From positions 17,786,391-17,850,390 of the forward strand of contig CM055868.1 in the NCBI GenBank assembly GCA_029582165.1: a stretch of DNA of 64,000 nt, written 5' to 3'. How positions within the stretch are numbered: the stretch's first letter is position 1; the number at the start of each line of letters is the position of its first letter. This stretch comes from Portulaca oleracea. Its lineage: Eukaryota; Streptophyta; Magnoliopsida; Caryophyllales; Portulacaceae. Made by a program: the position numbers and the translations under genes. Under the pieces are notes generated by a model, which had not been told where the DNA came from, did not search any database, and saw only the letters and a list, made by a program, of their open reading frames with translations. This document shows, one piece after another, positions 1 to 11,798 of this stretch.

Positions 1-1171
1 GGGTACCGTGCCCACGGTACTGCGAAGCGAAGTTGAGTTCTGCCTGCCTTACGCAGGACCGTGGCCACGGTCACCTTGACCGTGCCCACGGTCCCCTGCG
101 GGACACGTTTTGTCTGTAGTGTTAAATGATGAGTTTTGAGTAACAACCTGGGTTACTATATATTGTTTAAGGTCATTTTAGCAGACGAGAACATCTTTAA
201 TCAGTCTTTAGCTACCTTTTATCATACTTTAGCCTTCTTTTATCACATTTTAAGCTTTGGATTAGAGGGATTAGTGAAGATTTCTGCTGATTTTATTGAT
301 TCTCGTATTGGATTCTCTCAAGTTTTATTTCAAGATTGAAGATTATTATCATATTTGGAGCATTGGAGCTTATTTATTCAGAAGTTTTTCCTCTTTGTCA
401 TCATCATTAATGAGCACTTCTTAACCTTTCTCTATTTTACTTCACAGTTTATTTATTAATCCCTGTTTTTGCTATTGTTGTTATTATTGATTTTGTTGAT
501 TATTTATTGTTCTTGTTTACCCTTTTAAGCATGATTAATGTTGTTGATGTTAGTATCATGATAGTTAGGATGTTTAGTGGCTAGAACCCTAATGGGTTAG
601 GGAGATATTTAGGGTGTGAATGGATGATTAGGTTTGGGTTAGCAATATTAGTGAGTAACTAGTTAGGAAATCAACTTGCCAACCCCATCCTTCCCTCAAG
701 TGGGATGTATTTGGGTGCGAAAGCATCCCGAATACATCCAATGCTTGTTGGAAGAATGGAAATTGGGATAGTTAGTGTTCTAGTTTGCGAAAGCGAATAG
801 AAACTAACTAGGAAATTCCATTTCATCGACTCCCCGGGTCTGTCTACGGACTTTGGGGGAGTCAATCCGGACTATCCTTGAAAGAGGAAGCCCGGTAGGT
901 ATTTTCCAACAGAGTTACCATTTGATTTCCCCTTCTCGTTACTCTCTTGCTGCGAAACCCATTTCCTTATCCCCGTTTGCATCCCGAAAGTCTCCCGACA
1001 CCCATTGTCTCACCTTTCTGACCGAACCTAGTGTGTTTGTGCTGTTTTTACCCCAAAAATCAATCACCCTTTCGTGATCGTAAACCCTACCTAGAGTCGA
1101 ATAGCTGCAGCTAAGGCCCCTAGCTCCCTGTGGAAGAACGATATAACCAAGGTCTCACAAACCACATTACA
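1..1171 (+). repeat. Athila-1 5' LTR (3' two-thirds only)
   Basis: This stretch aligns by eye with 15980-17160, the downstream LTR, through shared phrases such as gttgagttctgcctgcctta and the ggtctcacaaaccac end. It ends ...CCACATTACA just before the PBS. Two ACCGTG..CACGGT palindromes at 59-71 and 79-92 and one at 5-18 belong to the family's palindrome array. The two LTR copies differ by a few percent with small indels, which points to an old insertion. Confidence 0.92.
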
Positions 1172-1176
1172 CTAAA

Positions 1177-1193
1177 TGCGCCGTTACCGGGGA
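1177..1193 (+). other. Primer-binding site of Athila-1
   Basis: TGCGCCGTTACCGGGGA starts five bases after the LTR end. It matches the TGGCGCCGTTGCCGGGGA type of PBS with one base missing and one substitution. The sister element carries a better copy at 52923-52940. Confidence 0.85.
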
Positions 1194-1451
1194 GCAAGCG
1201 CACCTAGCTTAGCTCTTTGTCTTTAGGTCGTTTATGATCATTTCACTTGCTAGAGATTTTTGTTATCCTAGGTTATTGGAAATTTGATTTTTTTTTTCTG
1301 TTCGTTCCTTTTGTGCATGCGGACTCGATCTCGACGAGGCTAAACTCCGATTACTCCGCCGAATCCAAACCCGGAGAGCATTATTCGACAAGCAAACGCC
1401 GGATCGAGACGAAGAAGATAACAAAGGGAGCAAGAAACAATTGAAGATCCA

Positions 1452-2037
1452 ATGACCGACGGAGAACAAGATCCACCCCATACCCTAGCATCATATTCCC
1501 TTCCATCGTCGGGTACGGGAGGCGACCCCATCATACTTCTTGCATTACCACCGAACGCTACATTCGAATTCAAGCCATATTTGTTGGACATCTTCGAGAA
1601 CAATCCGTATCATGGAGGAGAGCACGAAAATCCTATTGACCACATCAACAAATTCGAGCAACGCATCAGCTTTGTGCAGATGAATGGAGTTTCCACTGAA
1701 TATATGAAGCTGAAATTTTTCCCGCTCACCTTGAAGGCGAAAGCGCTATTATGGCTCAACACATGTCCGCCCGGAACTTATTCTACATGGGATGCACTTA
1801 GCCGCGACTTCCTTCAAAGGTTTTTCCCTAATGACGAGACGTGTCGGTTGAGGCAAGCCATCATGAGCTTCAAGCAAGAGCCCGATGAGTCGTTGTTCGA
1901 GGCATGGGGGAGATTCAAAGCTCTCCAACGGAGGTGTCCACATCATAACCTAGAGGATTGGTTACTACTGCACCACTTCTATTCTGGATTGAGTAGCTCC
2001 CTACGAGAATCTATTGACCATGCCTCGGGAGGCATGT
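1452..2037 (+). pseudogene. Athila-1 gag, N-terminal part
   Basis: About 194 codons encode the start of the Athila Gag, the structural protein that packages element RNA into particles. The ATG at 1452 follows a 260-base leader after the PBS and gives MTDGEQDPPHTL. The Gag core phrases LKFFPLTLKAKALLWL, TWDALSRDFLQRFFP and SLFEAWGRFKALQRRCPHHN are easy to read and match the same region in Athila-2 (52753-52317 and 46315 downward). The frame is cut at RESIDHASGGM by a solo LTR and resumes in the same phase at 5715, so this half has no stop of its own apart from one created by the insertion. Confidence 0.9.
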
Positions 2038-5000
2038 TGTAAAACCCCAGAAAATACCAGTAGAAATACCGTTAAGATGATAAAAACATGACTTTATTCA
2101 TTATATGTTTACCTGTTGATCACACGGAGCTTTTAGGACCGCGAGTGTTTTCGTAATAATTTTTAGAGTTCTAAAAATATCAGTTAGGAATTTTTGGGAT
2201 ATCGGGTGAAAAATCTTTTATCAGTTGTCAGAATTATTTTATCTGTTTATTTGGGATTTTGCTGAAATGAACTAATGGTTATACATTATATATTTTTCCT
2301 TTATTTTTGGGTGATTTATGATGTCATTGAGGGTGACATCACCCACAAAAATTATCTGATTTTTAGTAACGGATTCTGATTTTGGTTGCAATTTCCCACT
2401 ACCCGTGTATACCTTGTACTCTCCAATCCCAGGCTTCCACTTGTCAGCCCCCTATTCCCTCCCTTTTCCTCTCTCTCTTTCTTTCTCTCTCTCCTCCTCT
2501 TCTTCTTCTATTTCTGCTGCCACTGCCCGACGAAGAACGCAACCCTCAACCCATATTTTTCTTCTTTCTCTTCCCTTCACCGAGCCACCTCAACACCTCC
2601 GACCACCGCCCTCTCGGCACCACAGCCTCGCCACCGTCCGACCCCGAGCATCACCACCGAGCTCTCTCTCTCTCTGCCCTCTTCCTTCTTGTTGCCCTAA
2701 TTGCACCACACCACCCCGCTGCCGCCACCGACGCTCCACCGGAGTTCGCGCCGACCACCGCCGCCACCCAGGAGCTGCCGGAACCCCCAGCCGCTGCCCC
2801 GAGCCACCGGACCCGCCTCTCCTAGCTTGGACCCATTATTTGTGCCTTCCTCCCTCTTTCTCTCTCTATGTGTGTTATGTGTATTTTTTGGTTAGGGTTA
2901 GCTTAATCATGTTTTATTATTACTAATTTATGTTAGAGTAAATAATCTTGTATGTTTACTATTATTATTGGATTAAATACATGTTAGTTCAATAAGTGAA
3001 TATTAAGGTGTGTTTAGTTTAGTGTTATAAGTTATTATTCATAGATTATATGTTTGGTATGAAGTTTTGATGTTAATATCCATGCTAATATTTCATGAGT
3101 ATTATGTATAAATATTAAGTTAAGTAGTGTGAAATATTATGTTATATTAGTGTTTTGCAAGTATATTATTCTTTTAACAATAATATTAAGTTAATATTCT
3201 TAGTTTATATTGGTGTGAAATCTTGATGTTATCCATGTTAATACTCCATTGTTATTAATGCATTAATGCTAAGTTTAGTAGTGGAAAATGTCATGCTATA
3301 TTATATTTTAATTCTTCCAAGTAATGTAATACTTTGTAACAATAATACTAAGTTATTTTCATTTCTCATATTATTTGATAACATTGTTTCCTAATGTTTA
3401 GTACATAAGAATATTACCTAAATGTGGTTTATTTACTATGTAGATAGTCCTTTGAAATATAATGATTGGTGTACTGGTTATTATCTCAAAAGTGTGTTGA
3501 AAAAATAATAATACTATGTCTTGATTTCATGTTACTTAAAAACTATTATTACATGTCGAGATTATTATAAAATTTAGTTCATTTTAATTATTCTCGTATT
3601 TATCATATTATTAAGTTTTTATTACGTTGTTGTTTAATTGACTAAATGTTATTAAGTCCTTGGTAAAGTTTGAATTTCATATTATGAGGTTTTATTATTA
3701 AACCCTGATACTATTTTACTAAATTTGAAATTACTAAGTTTATGGTTATTTTGAAAGGAAATATTACAAGGTAATATTCTATTAAAGTAGTAATATGAAA
3801 TGTTACTAATTTATATTAATGTTTTAAAAAGTGTTACTACTAAGTGTGGTGTTATCTTGGCGTTGTTTTAAGTAATACTACTAGGGGTTCAAACTATTTG
3901 ATGGTTAGCTTTTTATTACTAAAATTATCTTTATATTAAAGTTATGGTAATTTTGATGATATAAATTACAAGGTTTGAAACTTAGTTTATATTACAAGTA
4001 TGAAAGTTACTTCTTATATTACAAGTTTTAGTGTAATCTAATATGTATACTATCTTTTTATGTGTCAAGTATTAGTTAGTTATTAACGAATTTTGGTGGA
4101 AAGTATAATGTTGTTACTATATAGAAATTTATTTTATGATTATTAGATTATTAAGTTATATTACCTACTTTTACCAAGTTATATTTTAGAAGAGTTCTTT
4201 TTATTGTATCAAGTGTATTATATAGTGATGAGTGTGTATGAATTGAAATTCTATGTCCTTAAATGTTATATTTAGTACATCAAATGTATAGAATTTTTAA
4301 GGGTGTCTCATGAGACATAGAAACATGTTTAGAAACCCTAAATAAGGGTTGTAACTAATTAAAGGTGATAATAGTGACCTATTGTTGTGTAATGCATGTC
4401 TAGTGGCATTTTGGTAAATATAGTAAATAGTGCCATGCAAGATATAAAATAAAGTTCTTTGGTTATTCTTTGATATTGGGAAATATGGTTAAGTGTAAAC
4501 TCTTGTTTAGATTCTATATTAGAAATTATGTGGTACGTGATTAAATAATTTATGTGTATTTTGGGAAGGGTAGATACACTGTTAAGTAATTGTTAGAGTA
4601 CGTGTTCATTATAGAACTTTTATTAGGTTGAGCGAGGATATCGACTTAGAGCTCCGTGTCTCCCTAGTTTGGACGCAGTTGTTTGGCAGGTAATACTATA
4701 TCCTATTCGGTGCGAATGCCCTTAAGCGTTTTATATAATATGCATTCCCCAAAGGGACCTTATTAAAGTGTTAAAATTGTTTTGTTGAAATGTTATCATT
4801 ATTTGCGATTTGGGTTTATGATGGTTTTGGTACTGTTTTGGAATGAGCTTGTTTGATGGTTTTCGATTAAAAGTTTTATGGAAAGTTGGTTATGGCATGA
4901 AAGGAATTGGATATTGATAACCGGACCTAACTAACGGATACGAGTTAAAAAGCGGGTCCGGGCAGTCCCCCCTTAGATCAGGTGGAACCTGTGAGGGGGA

Positions 5001-5709
5001 TAGTCAAGAGACCAGGTGATGCCTGGTATTGTGGATGTGAGTTAGGCGCTGATCAGTCGAATAGAAATATTTATGCGAGTCCGTGGGACTCCGTAAGAAA
5101 GAAAAGAAAGAAAGAAAAGAAAAGAAAAGAGAAGAAAGGAAAAGAAATGAGTTATGCGCTGATCAGTCGAATGATGTTGTTTGTGCGAGTCCTTGGGACT
5201 CCGAATCATGTTCTGCGAGTCTTTGACTCCGAGGGGTAGTGTGGAAACCCTGCCCGCTATTAAAAGTTGATGGAAAGAAATTATTATATTGTTTTCACAC
5301 AAGATTTCGAATTGTAACCCCTCCCCTATTAAATGTGTTCAAATGTTTACGCAAATGTTTATAAATGCGTAGGAGTAGTATTGCTGAGGTTTCCCCCCTC
5401 ATTTGTGAAATGTTTTTTTTTCAGATACGGACCAGTAACTTGGGGATAAAAAGGGGCGTAGAAGTGAGGAAGTGAAGTTAGATGAGTCAAGAATAATTTC
5501 TAGTATTTGTTTAAATAAAGTTAATGTTGAGACTTTGTTTTAGGTTGTGGACCAATTAGTTAAATTTTGTTAGAACCTTTCACTTGCCTTGTACCTCGAA
5601 AGAGGTACGGCAGTAACGCCCAGTCTGAATGATAAGTTGAGAACTTTCCGCTGCTAATTAATATTTGACTTTGATCGATATGTTAGATTTAAATTTCCAG
5701 GGCGTTCCA
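2038..5709 (+). mobile_element. Solo LTR of a Tekay-type chromovirus inside Athila-1 gag
   Basis: The 3,672-bp block starts TGTAAAACCCC and ends GGGCGTTCCA, with perfect 5-bp target duplications CATGT at 2033-2037 and 5710-5714. No internal retrotransposon region is present, so it is a solo LTR left by recombination between two LTRs. Its ends and its last ~150 bases (TGCCTTGTA...GGTACGGCAGT, CTTCCGCTG) resemble the Tekay-1 3' LTR ending at 59587, but the middle differs, so it is a related family and not the same one. It holds a CT-rich stretch at 2455-2520, a long AT-rich body at 2900-4600 and an internal ~109-bp repeat near 5040-5230. I find no gene in it. Confidence 0.93.
5040..5235 (+). 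repeat. Two ~109-bp repeat units with an AAAGA microsatellite between them
   Basis: Within the solo LTR, the phrase GCGCTGATCAGTCGAAT occurs near 5046 and again near 5155, each followed by CGAGTCC(G/T)TGGGACTCCG. Between them lies a purine-only AAAGAAAAG-type run at about 5096-5147. A third, shorter CGAGTC..GACTCCG echo follows at 5216-5232. The layout looks like a tandem duplication later expanded by slippage. Confidence 0.8.
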
Positions 5710-5714
5710 CATGT

Positions 5715-6817
5715 TCCTAAAGAAGACGGCGGAGGAAGCCAATGTATTTCTTCATGAGCTATCGCAAAACTCTCCTCATTGGGGAGGAGGCTGTGGTCCG
5801 AGGGATGGTCCTTCGCTTGAAAGCAATCCCACGGTCAAATTTCTTATGAATGCCGTACTCGAGATGCAACAAAAGTCGGCTTTAGAAGAGACCACAAGGC
5901 AAGTCAAAGCGACTCAAGATGTATCAATGATTATTCCGGAAGCCCGAGTTCTTGTGTGCGATTTTTGTGGAGGGCCACATTCATTGAAGAGGTGTGAGGA
6001 GTATCAAGCTGAACAAGTGCAAGCCATTTACCCTAACAACAATCTTTCCTATGCCAACAAAAACCCTATTCGACCTCGTGCCAACTATGCTTATAACCAA
6101 CAAGCCCCATTAGCCCAAAATCCACCTCCCGGTTTCCCAAACCAAAACCGCCGGCAATACAATCAAAATCATCACCAAGCTCAATCTTCCCAAGCGCCTA
6201 AACCGCCCCAACCAGAACCCGTTGAGCAAGCCCTTCAAAGGATGGCCTTAGCTCAAGAGAAGTTACTCTTATCTCAAGAGTAGATAGCCTTAGAAAGGGA
6301 AAAAGATGTCGCTCGCATCAAGAATCTTGAGTTGCTAATAGCTCAAATGGCGCAACAATCTCCACCCATCCAATCTTTACCTAGCGAACCTCAACCAAAT
6401 CCGTAAGGACAACTGAATGCTATCACATTGAGGAGCGGCAAGGAGATCGATGGCCCTAGGATGGCGGTGGAAGATGTCTTGGGTGATAAGGAGAGCGATG
6501 TGGTGGATGTTGAGGAAGAGGAGGATTTAATAGAAGTAAGGGAGAGTGAATTCGTCTTGGGTGAGGGAGTTGGTGAAGTACAAGAGGAAGCATTGGGAGA
6601 ATCAAGCAATGAGAGAGAAGAGATGGAGAGAGTGAGAAAAGGGAAGGGAAAGATGGCAGAAGAAGAACCAATCCCAACCATGGAGAAACCAAAGTTACCG
6701 CCGGTGCCTTTTCCCGAGCAGTTGACAAAACCAAAGTCCGATGCAAAATTTTCAAGGTTCATTGAGATGCTTAAGAAGCTTCAAGTTAACATCCCATTTC
6801 TTGATGCCATTTTCTGA
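5715..6817 (+). pseudogene. Athila-1 gag C-terminal part with zinc knuckle
   Basis: This resumes the Gag frame after the solo LTR. It contains the CX2CX3HX4C zinc knuckle CDFCGGPHSLKRC, which binds element RNA, then a Pro/Gln/Asn-rich linker and an acidic stretch. Two in-frame stops (TAG 6281-6283, TAA 6404-6406) stand where Gln codons would fit the surrounding sequence (CAG to TAG, CAA to TAA). The frame ends at 6817 after IPFLDAIF, where a small indel moves the reading to the protease frame. Confidence 0.88.
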
Positions 6818-8399
6818 AGTCACATCCTGCAAGAAACATTTGAAGGAGCTTCTTACGAGCAAGAGGAGAATCCAAGATAAAGCTACAATTCATTTGACGG
6901 CGGATTGTAGTGCCATTATCGACAACAAATCACCGGAGAAACTAGCCGACCCTGGGAGTTTTTCTATTCCATGCATCATCGGTGATATGAGGATTGGTCG
7001 TGCCTTATGTGATCTAGGAGCAAGTGTGAGTGTCATGCCTTACTCAATTTGCAAGAAGTTGAATCTTGATGATCTAACTCCTACTACTATTAACCTTCAG
7101 TTGGCTGACCGATCCGTACGAAGACCCTTGGGGATATTAGAAGACATTCCGGTGCAAGTACGACGATTTTTGATCCCTTGTGATTTTGTTATCTTGGAGA
7201 TGGAGGAGGACAACAACATCCCCATTATTTTGGGAAGGTCGTTCCTTGCTACGGCGGGAGCAATTATTGATGTGAAGAATGGAAGTATGTCGTTGAATGT
7301 TGGGAATGAAAGTATTATTTTTCAACTTGAGGGGTCTTTGAAGGGTCCTTCATATGGGGACTCATGCTACGCGATTAACATGATGGAATTTCTCGTTGAT
7401 GAGTATATTGAGGAATCCCATCTACTTGAGTCTACTTGTGACTACCCCTTGGGTGCATGCTTATTGGAGTCCTTTCAATTTGAGACCGATGGCACCGACA
7501 TCACTTTCTTCACCAACCTTCTTGACTCTTCACCTATGCACGAGGAAATTATTATTGATGAGCCTATTATGGAGTGCATGGAGATTCAAGATGCGATCTT
7601 CAAAGGTATGTCTTCCTCCCAAGTTCAATCTTCTATTCCTTTAGATCTTAAACCTTTGCCCCCTTCCCTTCAATATGCTTACTTGGATAATGAAAAATCT
7701 TATCTTGTGATTGTGAATGAAAATTTGAATGATTTTGAATTGTCTAAGTTGCTTGATCTGCTTAGGAAGCATAGAGGTGCATTAGGTTACAGGATAGAAG
7801 ATTTGAAAGGTTTATCCCCGTCCATTTGCATGCATTCGATTGATTTGCTAGAAGATGCCAAGAATACTAGGCAACCACAACGTAGATTAAATCTTAACAT
7901 GCAAGAAGTGGTTAAAAAGGAGGTAGTGAAGTTGCTCGCTGCTGGGATCATCTTCCCCATCGCAAATAGCGAATGGGTAAGCCCGGTTCAGTGTGTGCCA
8001 AAAAAGGGTGGAATGACCGTAATTGAAAATGATAAGAAAGAATTGGTAAGTACCCGAACTATGACTGGTTGGAGAATGTGCATTGACTACCGTCAGCTTA
8101 ACAAAGTAACGAAGAAGGACCATTTTCCCCTTCCTTTTATTGACCAGATGTTAGAACGGTTGGCGGGTCACTCACATTTTTGCTTTTTAGATGGGTATTC
8201 CGGGTTCTTTCAAATCCCAATCCACCCCTCACACGAAGAAAAAACCACCTTCACTTGCCCATGCGGGACATTTGCTTACCGTCGCATGCCATTTGGTTTA
8301 TGTAATGCCCTTGGGACTTTTCAACGTTGTATGATGGCTATTTTTAGCGATTTCATTGAGAAATGCATGGAGGTTTTTATGGATGACTTTTCTGTGTAA
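6741..8399 (+). pseudogene. Athila-1 pol: aspartic protease and reverse transcriptase
   Basis: The frame holds a retropepsin-like protease with the motif CDLGASVSVMP and downstream IPIILGRSFLATAGA, then the RT. RT motifs in order are WRMCIDYRQLNK, FLDGYSGFFQI, MPFGLCNA and the catalytic FMDD. Protease would cut the polyprotein and RT would copy the RNA into DNA. The frame really begins in the gag frame; the 5' overlap up to about 6814 is the wrong frame and marks a 1-2 base indel. It ends at a TAA right after FMDDFSV, where related elements have a Tyr, so this stop is a transversion and not simple deamination. Confidence 0.9.
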
Positions 8400-9397
8400 G
8401 GTAATTCTTTTGATGACTGTTTGCTGAACCTGGAAAAAGTATTAACTCTTTGTGAAAAAGTGGATCTAGTACTCAACTGGGAGAAATGCCACTTTATGGT
8501 GAAACAAGGTATTGTTTTGGGTCACTTAATCTCTTCAAAGGGCATCGAGGTAGATAAGGCGAAGGTTGAGGTCATAGAGCGCCTACCACCCCCAGTTTCC
8601 ATTAAGGGGGTGCGTAGCTTCCTTGGCCATGCCGGCTTCTATCGCCGGTTCGTCAAGGATTTTTCGAAAATCGCTCGACCTCTAACCGACCTCTTATGCA
8701 AAGATGCTCCTTTCATTTTTACTGATGAGTGTCTTGAGTCGTTTTACAAATTGAAGCAGGCTTTGATTTCCGCCCCGGTGGTTCAACCTCCGGACTGGAC
8801 ACTACCATTTGAGATCATGGCCGACGCAAGTGACTTTGCCGTGGGGGCGTGTTTGACCCAAACAGTGGACAAGCAGCCAAGGGTTATCTATTACGCAAGC
8901 CATGTTCTTTATAGTGCCCAAAGAAACTACACCACCACGGAAAAGGAATTTTGGCGATCGTTTTTGCGCTCAACAAATTCCGGAAGTACCTTATGTTCTC
9001 GAAGGTAGTAGTCTACACAGATCATGCCGCTATCAAATACTTGATGGGAAAGAAGGAGACAAAGCCGAGGCTAATACGGTGGGTTTTGCTCATGCAAGAA
9101 TTTGATTTGGAAATCCGCGACAACGCGGGCACGAAGAATGTCGTGGCCGATCATCTCTCGAGGATTCTTGTCGACTTGGAAGACACCCAACCGATTGTAG
9201 ATGCTTTCCCGGACGAGTTACTTTTGGCGATCAACTCTCATCCTTGGTATGCAGATATTGTGAATTATTTGGCAAGCGAAGTGATTCCCCAACACTTGAA
9301 CCATCACCAGAAGAAGAAATCTCTCCACGACATGAAGCATTGTTATTGGGATGATCCCTTCCTTTTCCGGCTTTGCAACGATGGGATGTACCGGTGA
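8400..9397 (+). pseudogene. Athila-1 pol: RT thumb/connection and RNase H
   Basis: The same frame continues past the TAA with RT C-terminal phrases GHLISSKGIEVD and RSFLGHAGFYRRFVKDFSKIA. RNase H follows with MADASDFAVGACL, then [17 protein letters not shown] and NVVADHLSR. RNase H removes the RNA strand from RNA-DNA hybrids. A frameshift near 8950 divides RNase H, and a TGA at 9395-9397 stops the frame just before the integrase zinc-binding region, where Cys (TGC) would fit the family. Confidence 0.88.
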
Positions 9398-10531
9398 CGT
9401 ATTCCCGAGAGTGAAGTGCAATCCGTTTTGACTCATTGTCACGAGTTTCCGGTGGGAGGTCACGGTGGCTCCCAAAAGACGGCGGCAAGGGTTCTACAAG
9501 CCGGGTATTGGTGGCCAACTCTTTTTCGTGACGCCCATTTGCATGTCAAGCAATGTGATAGATGTCAAAGATCCGGAAACATCTCCCGGAAAAATGAAGC
9601 ACCGTTGAATTATATTCTTGAAGTTGAAATCTTCGATGTGTGGGGGTTGGACTTCATGGGACCTTTCCCGTCACTAAGGAGTTTCCAATACATCGTAGTG
9701 GCGGTGGATTATGTCTCAAAGTGGGTCGAAGTCATACCATGCGTGAGGTGCGATGGGAAGTCCGTTTCGAGATTCTTAAAAAAGACCCTATTTCCAAGAT
9801 TCGGCATTCCAAGGGTCATCATTAGTGACAACGGTTTCCATTTCATTGAGAAAAAGTCCGAGTCTCTTTTGGCAAAGTACGACATCAATCATAAGAAGGG
9901 ACTACCTTATCATCCACAAACACAAGGTCAAGTGGAAATCTCAAACCGCGCCATCAAGGAAATCTTAGAGAAGACGGTCAACTCTTCAAGGAAAGATTGG
10001 GCAGAAAAGTTGGATGAAGTTTTGTGGGCATACCGCACCGCCTACAAGACTCCGATCGGTACTACTCCTTACCGTCTTGTCTACGGGAAGGCGTGTCACT
10101 TTCCCGTGGAGCTTGAGCATAAAATCATGTGGGCAATCAAGAAGTTGAACTTCGATCTTAAGGCGGCCGGAAGTAGTCGGTTATTTCAACTAGAAGAACT
10201 TAAGGAGTTGAGGCGTCGTGCATATGAGAACAACAAGATCTACAAAGAAAGAACCAAAGCATGACACGACAAGAGGTTGAACCGACATGAGTTTTTGGTA
10301 GGCGATAGGGTTCTCATCTTCAACTCGAGGCTAAAGTTATTCTCCGGGAAATTGAGATCACGATGGTCCGGTCCGTTTAAAATTGTGAAAATTCTCCCCG
10401 CCGGAGTTGTAGAATTGAAGGATGCACAAGGAAGGTGTTTCAAAGCAAACTCATCCAAGCTTAAACCGTACATCATGGGCGAGGATTTTGCCGGGACAGT
10501 TGTGGTGTATCTCACGAATTTTGAGGATTGA
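9398..10531 (+). pseudogene. Athila-1 integrase
   Basis: The HHCC zinc-binding domain (HCHEF...GGHGG...CDRCQ) is followed by the catalytic core. Its D, D and E are all visible: [16 protein letters not shown] and [11 protein letters not shown]. The C-terminal part has KIVKILPAGVVELKDAQ. A TGA at 10262-10264 interrupts TKA*HDKRLNR where Trp (TGG) is expected. Without stops this would insert element DNA into the genome. The catalytic residues remain although the frame is dead, so decay came after the element was active. Confidence 0.9.
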
Positions 10532-11535
10532 AAAGCATCGGGAAAGGTCGAGCTAGGACCTACAAAAACAAGCACCCGGGAGAGGTATGACTTACTTCCC
10601 CTTCTTTTAGTGTTTTCTTTCATTTTCTTCCATGTCATTTCCCTTGTTTTAGCATTTTCATTTTCCTTAGTGTTTATTGATAAATTTGAGAAAAAGAAAG
10701 AGAAAAGAGAAAAATTAGAAAAACTAAGAAAAAAAAAATATATAAAAAAGATTGAAAAGAAGAAAAAAAAAACTCGAGAGCGTAAAAGAAAACACAGAGA
10801 GGTTCTATGATGGTCGGGATTTGAATGTGATTTTTGAGTGATGGAAAATACCCTTGAATGATAAATTGAGCGAGAAAGAACAGGGAGTGGATGATAAGAG
10901 GGTAGATTTTAGGACTTAACATTTTTTTTCCAAGTTTTGAGCCTTATAGGTTCAGTGGCTAGGTGCCGTGGCCACGGTCGGCTGGACCGTAGCCACGGTC
11001 AGGTTATGTAAAGCGTCCCCAGTTTCCTCAGGCCGAAGGTTACCGTGACCACGGTGAGCTTCACCGCAGCCACGGTCTCATCACAGCAAGTTCTTGGAAA
11101 AAGGGTCTTCCCGAAGATCACCTTGACCACGGTGGATGTTACCGTAGCCACGGTGACTACCCTGCAAATTTCCCTCTTTTTCCCCAACCCGAGCCACACC
11201 GTGCCCACGGTCAAATCGACCGTGCCCACGGTGAGTCAAAAACTGCGGATATGTCGGGTTCAATTCTCACTTTTCCTCATTTCTCTTTTAATTCCCTCCA
11301 TTCTCTCACACTCGAAAACCCCCCTAAAACCCTAACACCACAAATTCCTTCCAAGATTTGACAAATCCATCACCAAATTCCTCCATTTCTCCCCAAAACC
11401 CCTACGATTTTCGCCCTAGCTGTGCTGCGCCGCTGCTGTTTCGCCATTTTCGGATCCTTAAAGCAAAATTCTGGGTTTTTGGCACTTGGTGGGGGTTCGA
11501 AAATCATCATCCATCCTCCCAACACTTCAATCCAG
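10532..11535 (+). other. Athila-1 inter-ORF region with palindrome array; putative promoter/leader of the third ORF
   Basis: There is no coding sequence here. An A-rich stretch lies at 10680-10800. From 10965 to 11233 there are eight ACCGTRGCCACGGT-like palindromes arranged as four pairs (near 10972/10992, 11048/11069, 11130/11148, 11205/11226). Pairs recur about every 77-80 bases, matching the array in the LTR. The rest (11240-11535) is pyrimidine-rich and ends in CCAG followed by GTATTCC, a plausible splice donor. Confidence 0.7.
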
Positions 11536-11789
11536 GTATTCCTTGATCTATTGGTGCTTAAACACTCGATTTCCTTGTCATTTGGGTTGAATATTGTGCA
11601 AATTGCTTGCTGGGTTTAGTTGGCCGAATAGGTTGAATTGGGGTTGAATTTTTGGTCGATATTGCTGAGTTTGGGAGTAGTTTGGTGAATTGTTGGGTTG
11701 GATTTTATGGTTGATTGTTAATTCGTGTTGCTCGGGAATTTTTGGTTGGTGTTCTTGTGTGTTTCTTTGTTGTGTGGTTGTTTTCTCAG
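11536..11789 (+). other. Putative intron in the leader of the Athila-1 third ORF
   Basis: A donor CCAG/GTATTCC at 11535/11536 and an acceptor TTTTCTCAG at 11781-11789 bracket a T/G-rich 254-base stretch. The acceptor lies nine bases before the ATG at 11799. Leader introns are plausible for a subgenomic transcript of an env-position ORF. This is inference from splice-site shape only. Confidence 0.45.
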
Positions 11790-11798
11790 TTGCTATCA

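Noticed and set aside
2382..2926. Overlapping ORFs of 104-173 codons rich in Ser, Pro and Leu
   Set aside because: They come from the CT-rich stretch of the solo LTR, overlap in three frames and have no protein motifs.
10610..10810. Lys-rich 66-codon ORF
   Set aside because: Low-complexity A-rich sequence between pol and the third ORF.
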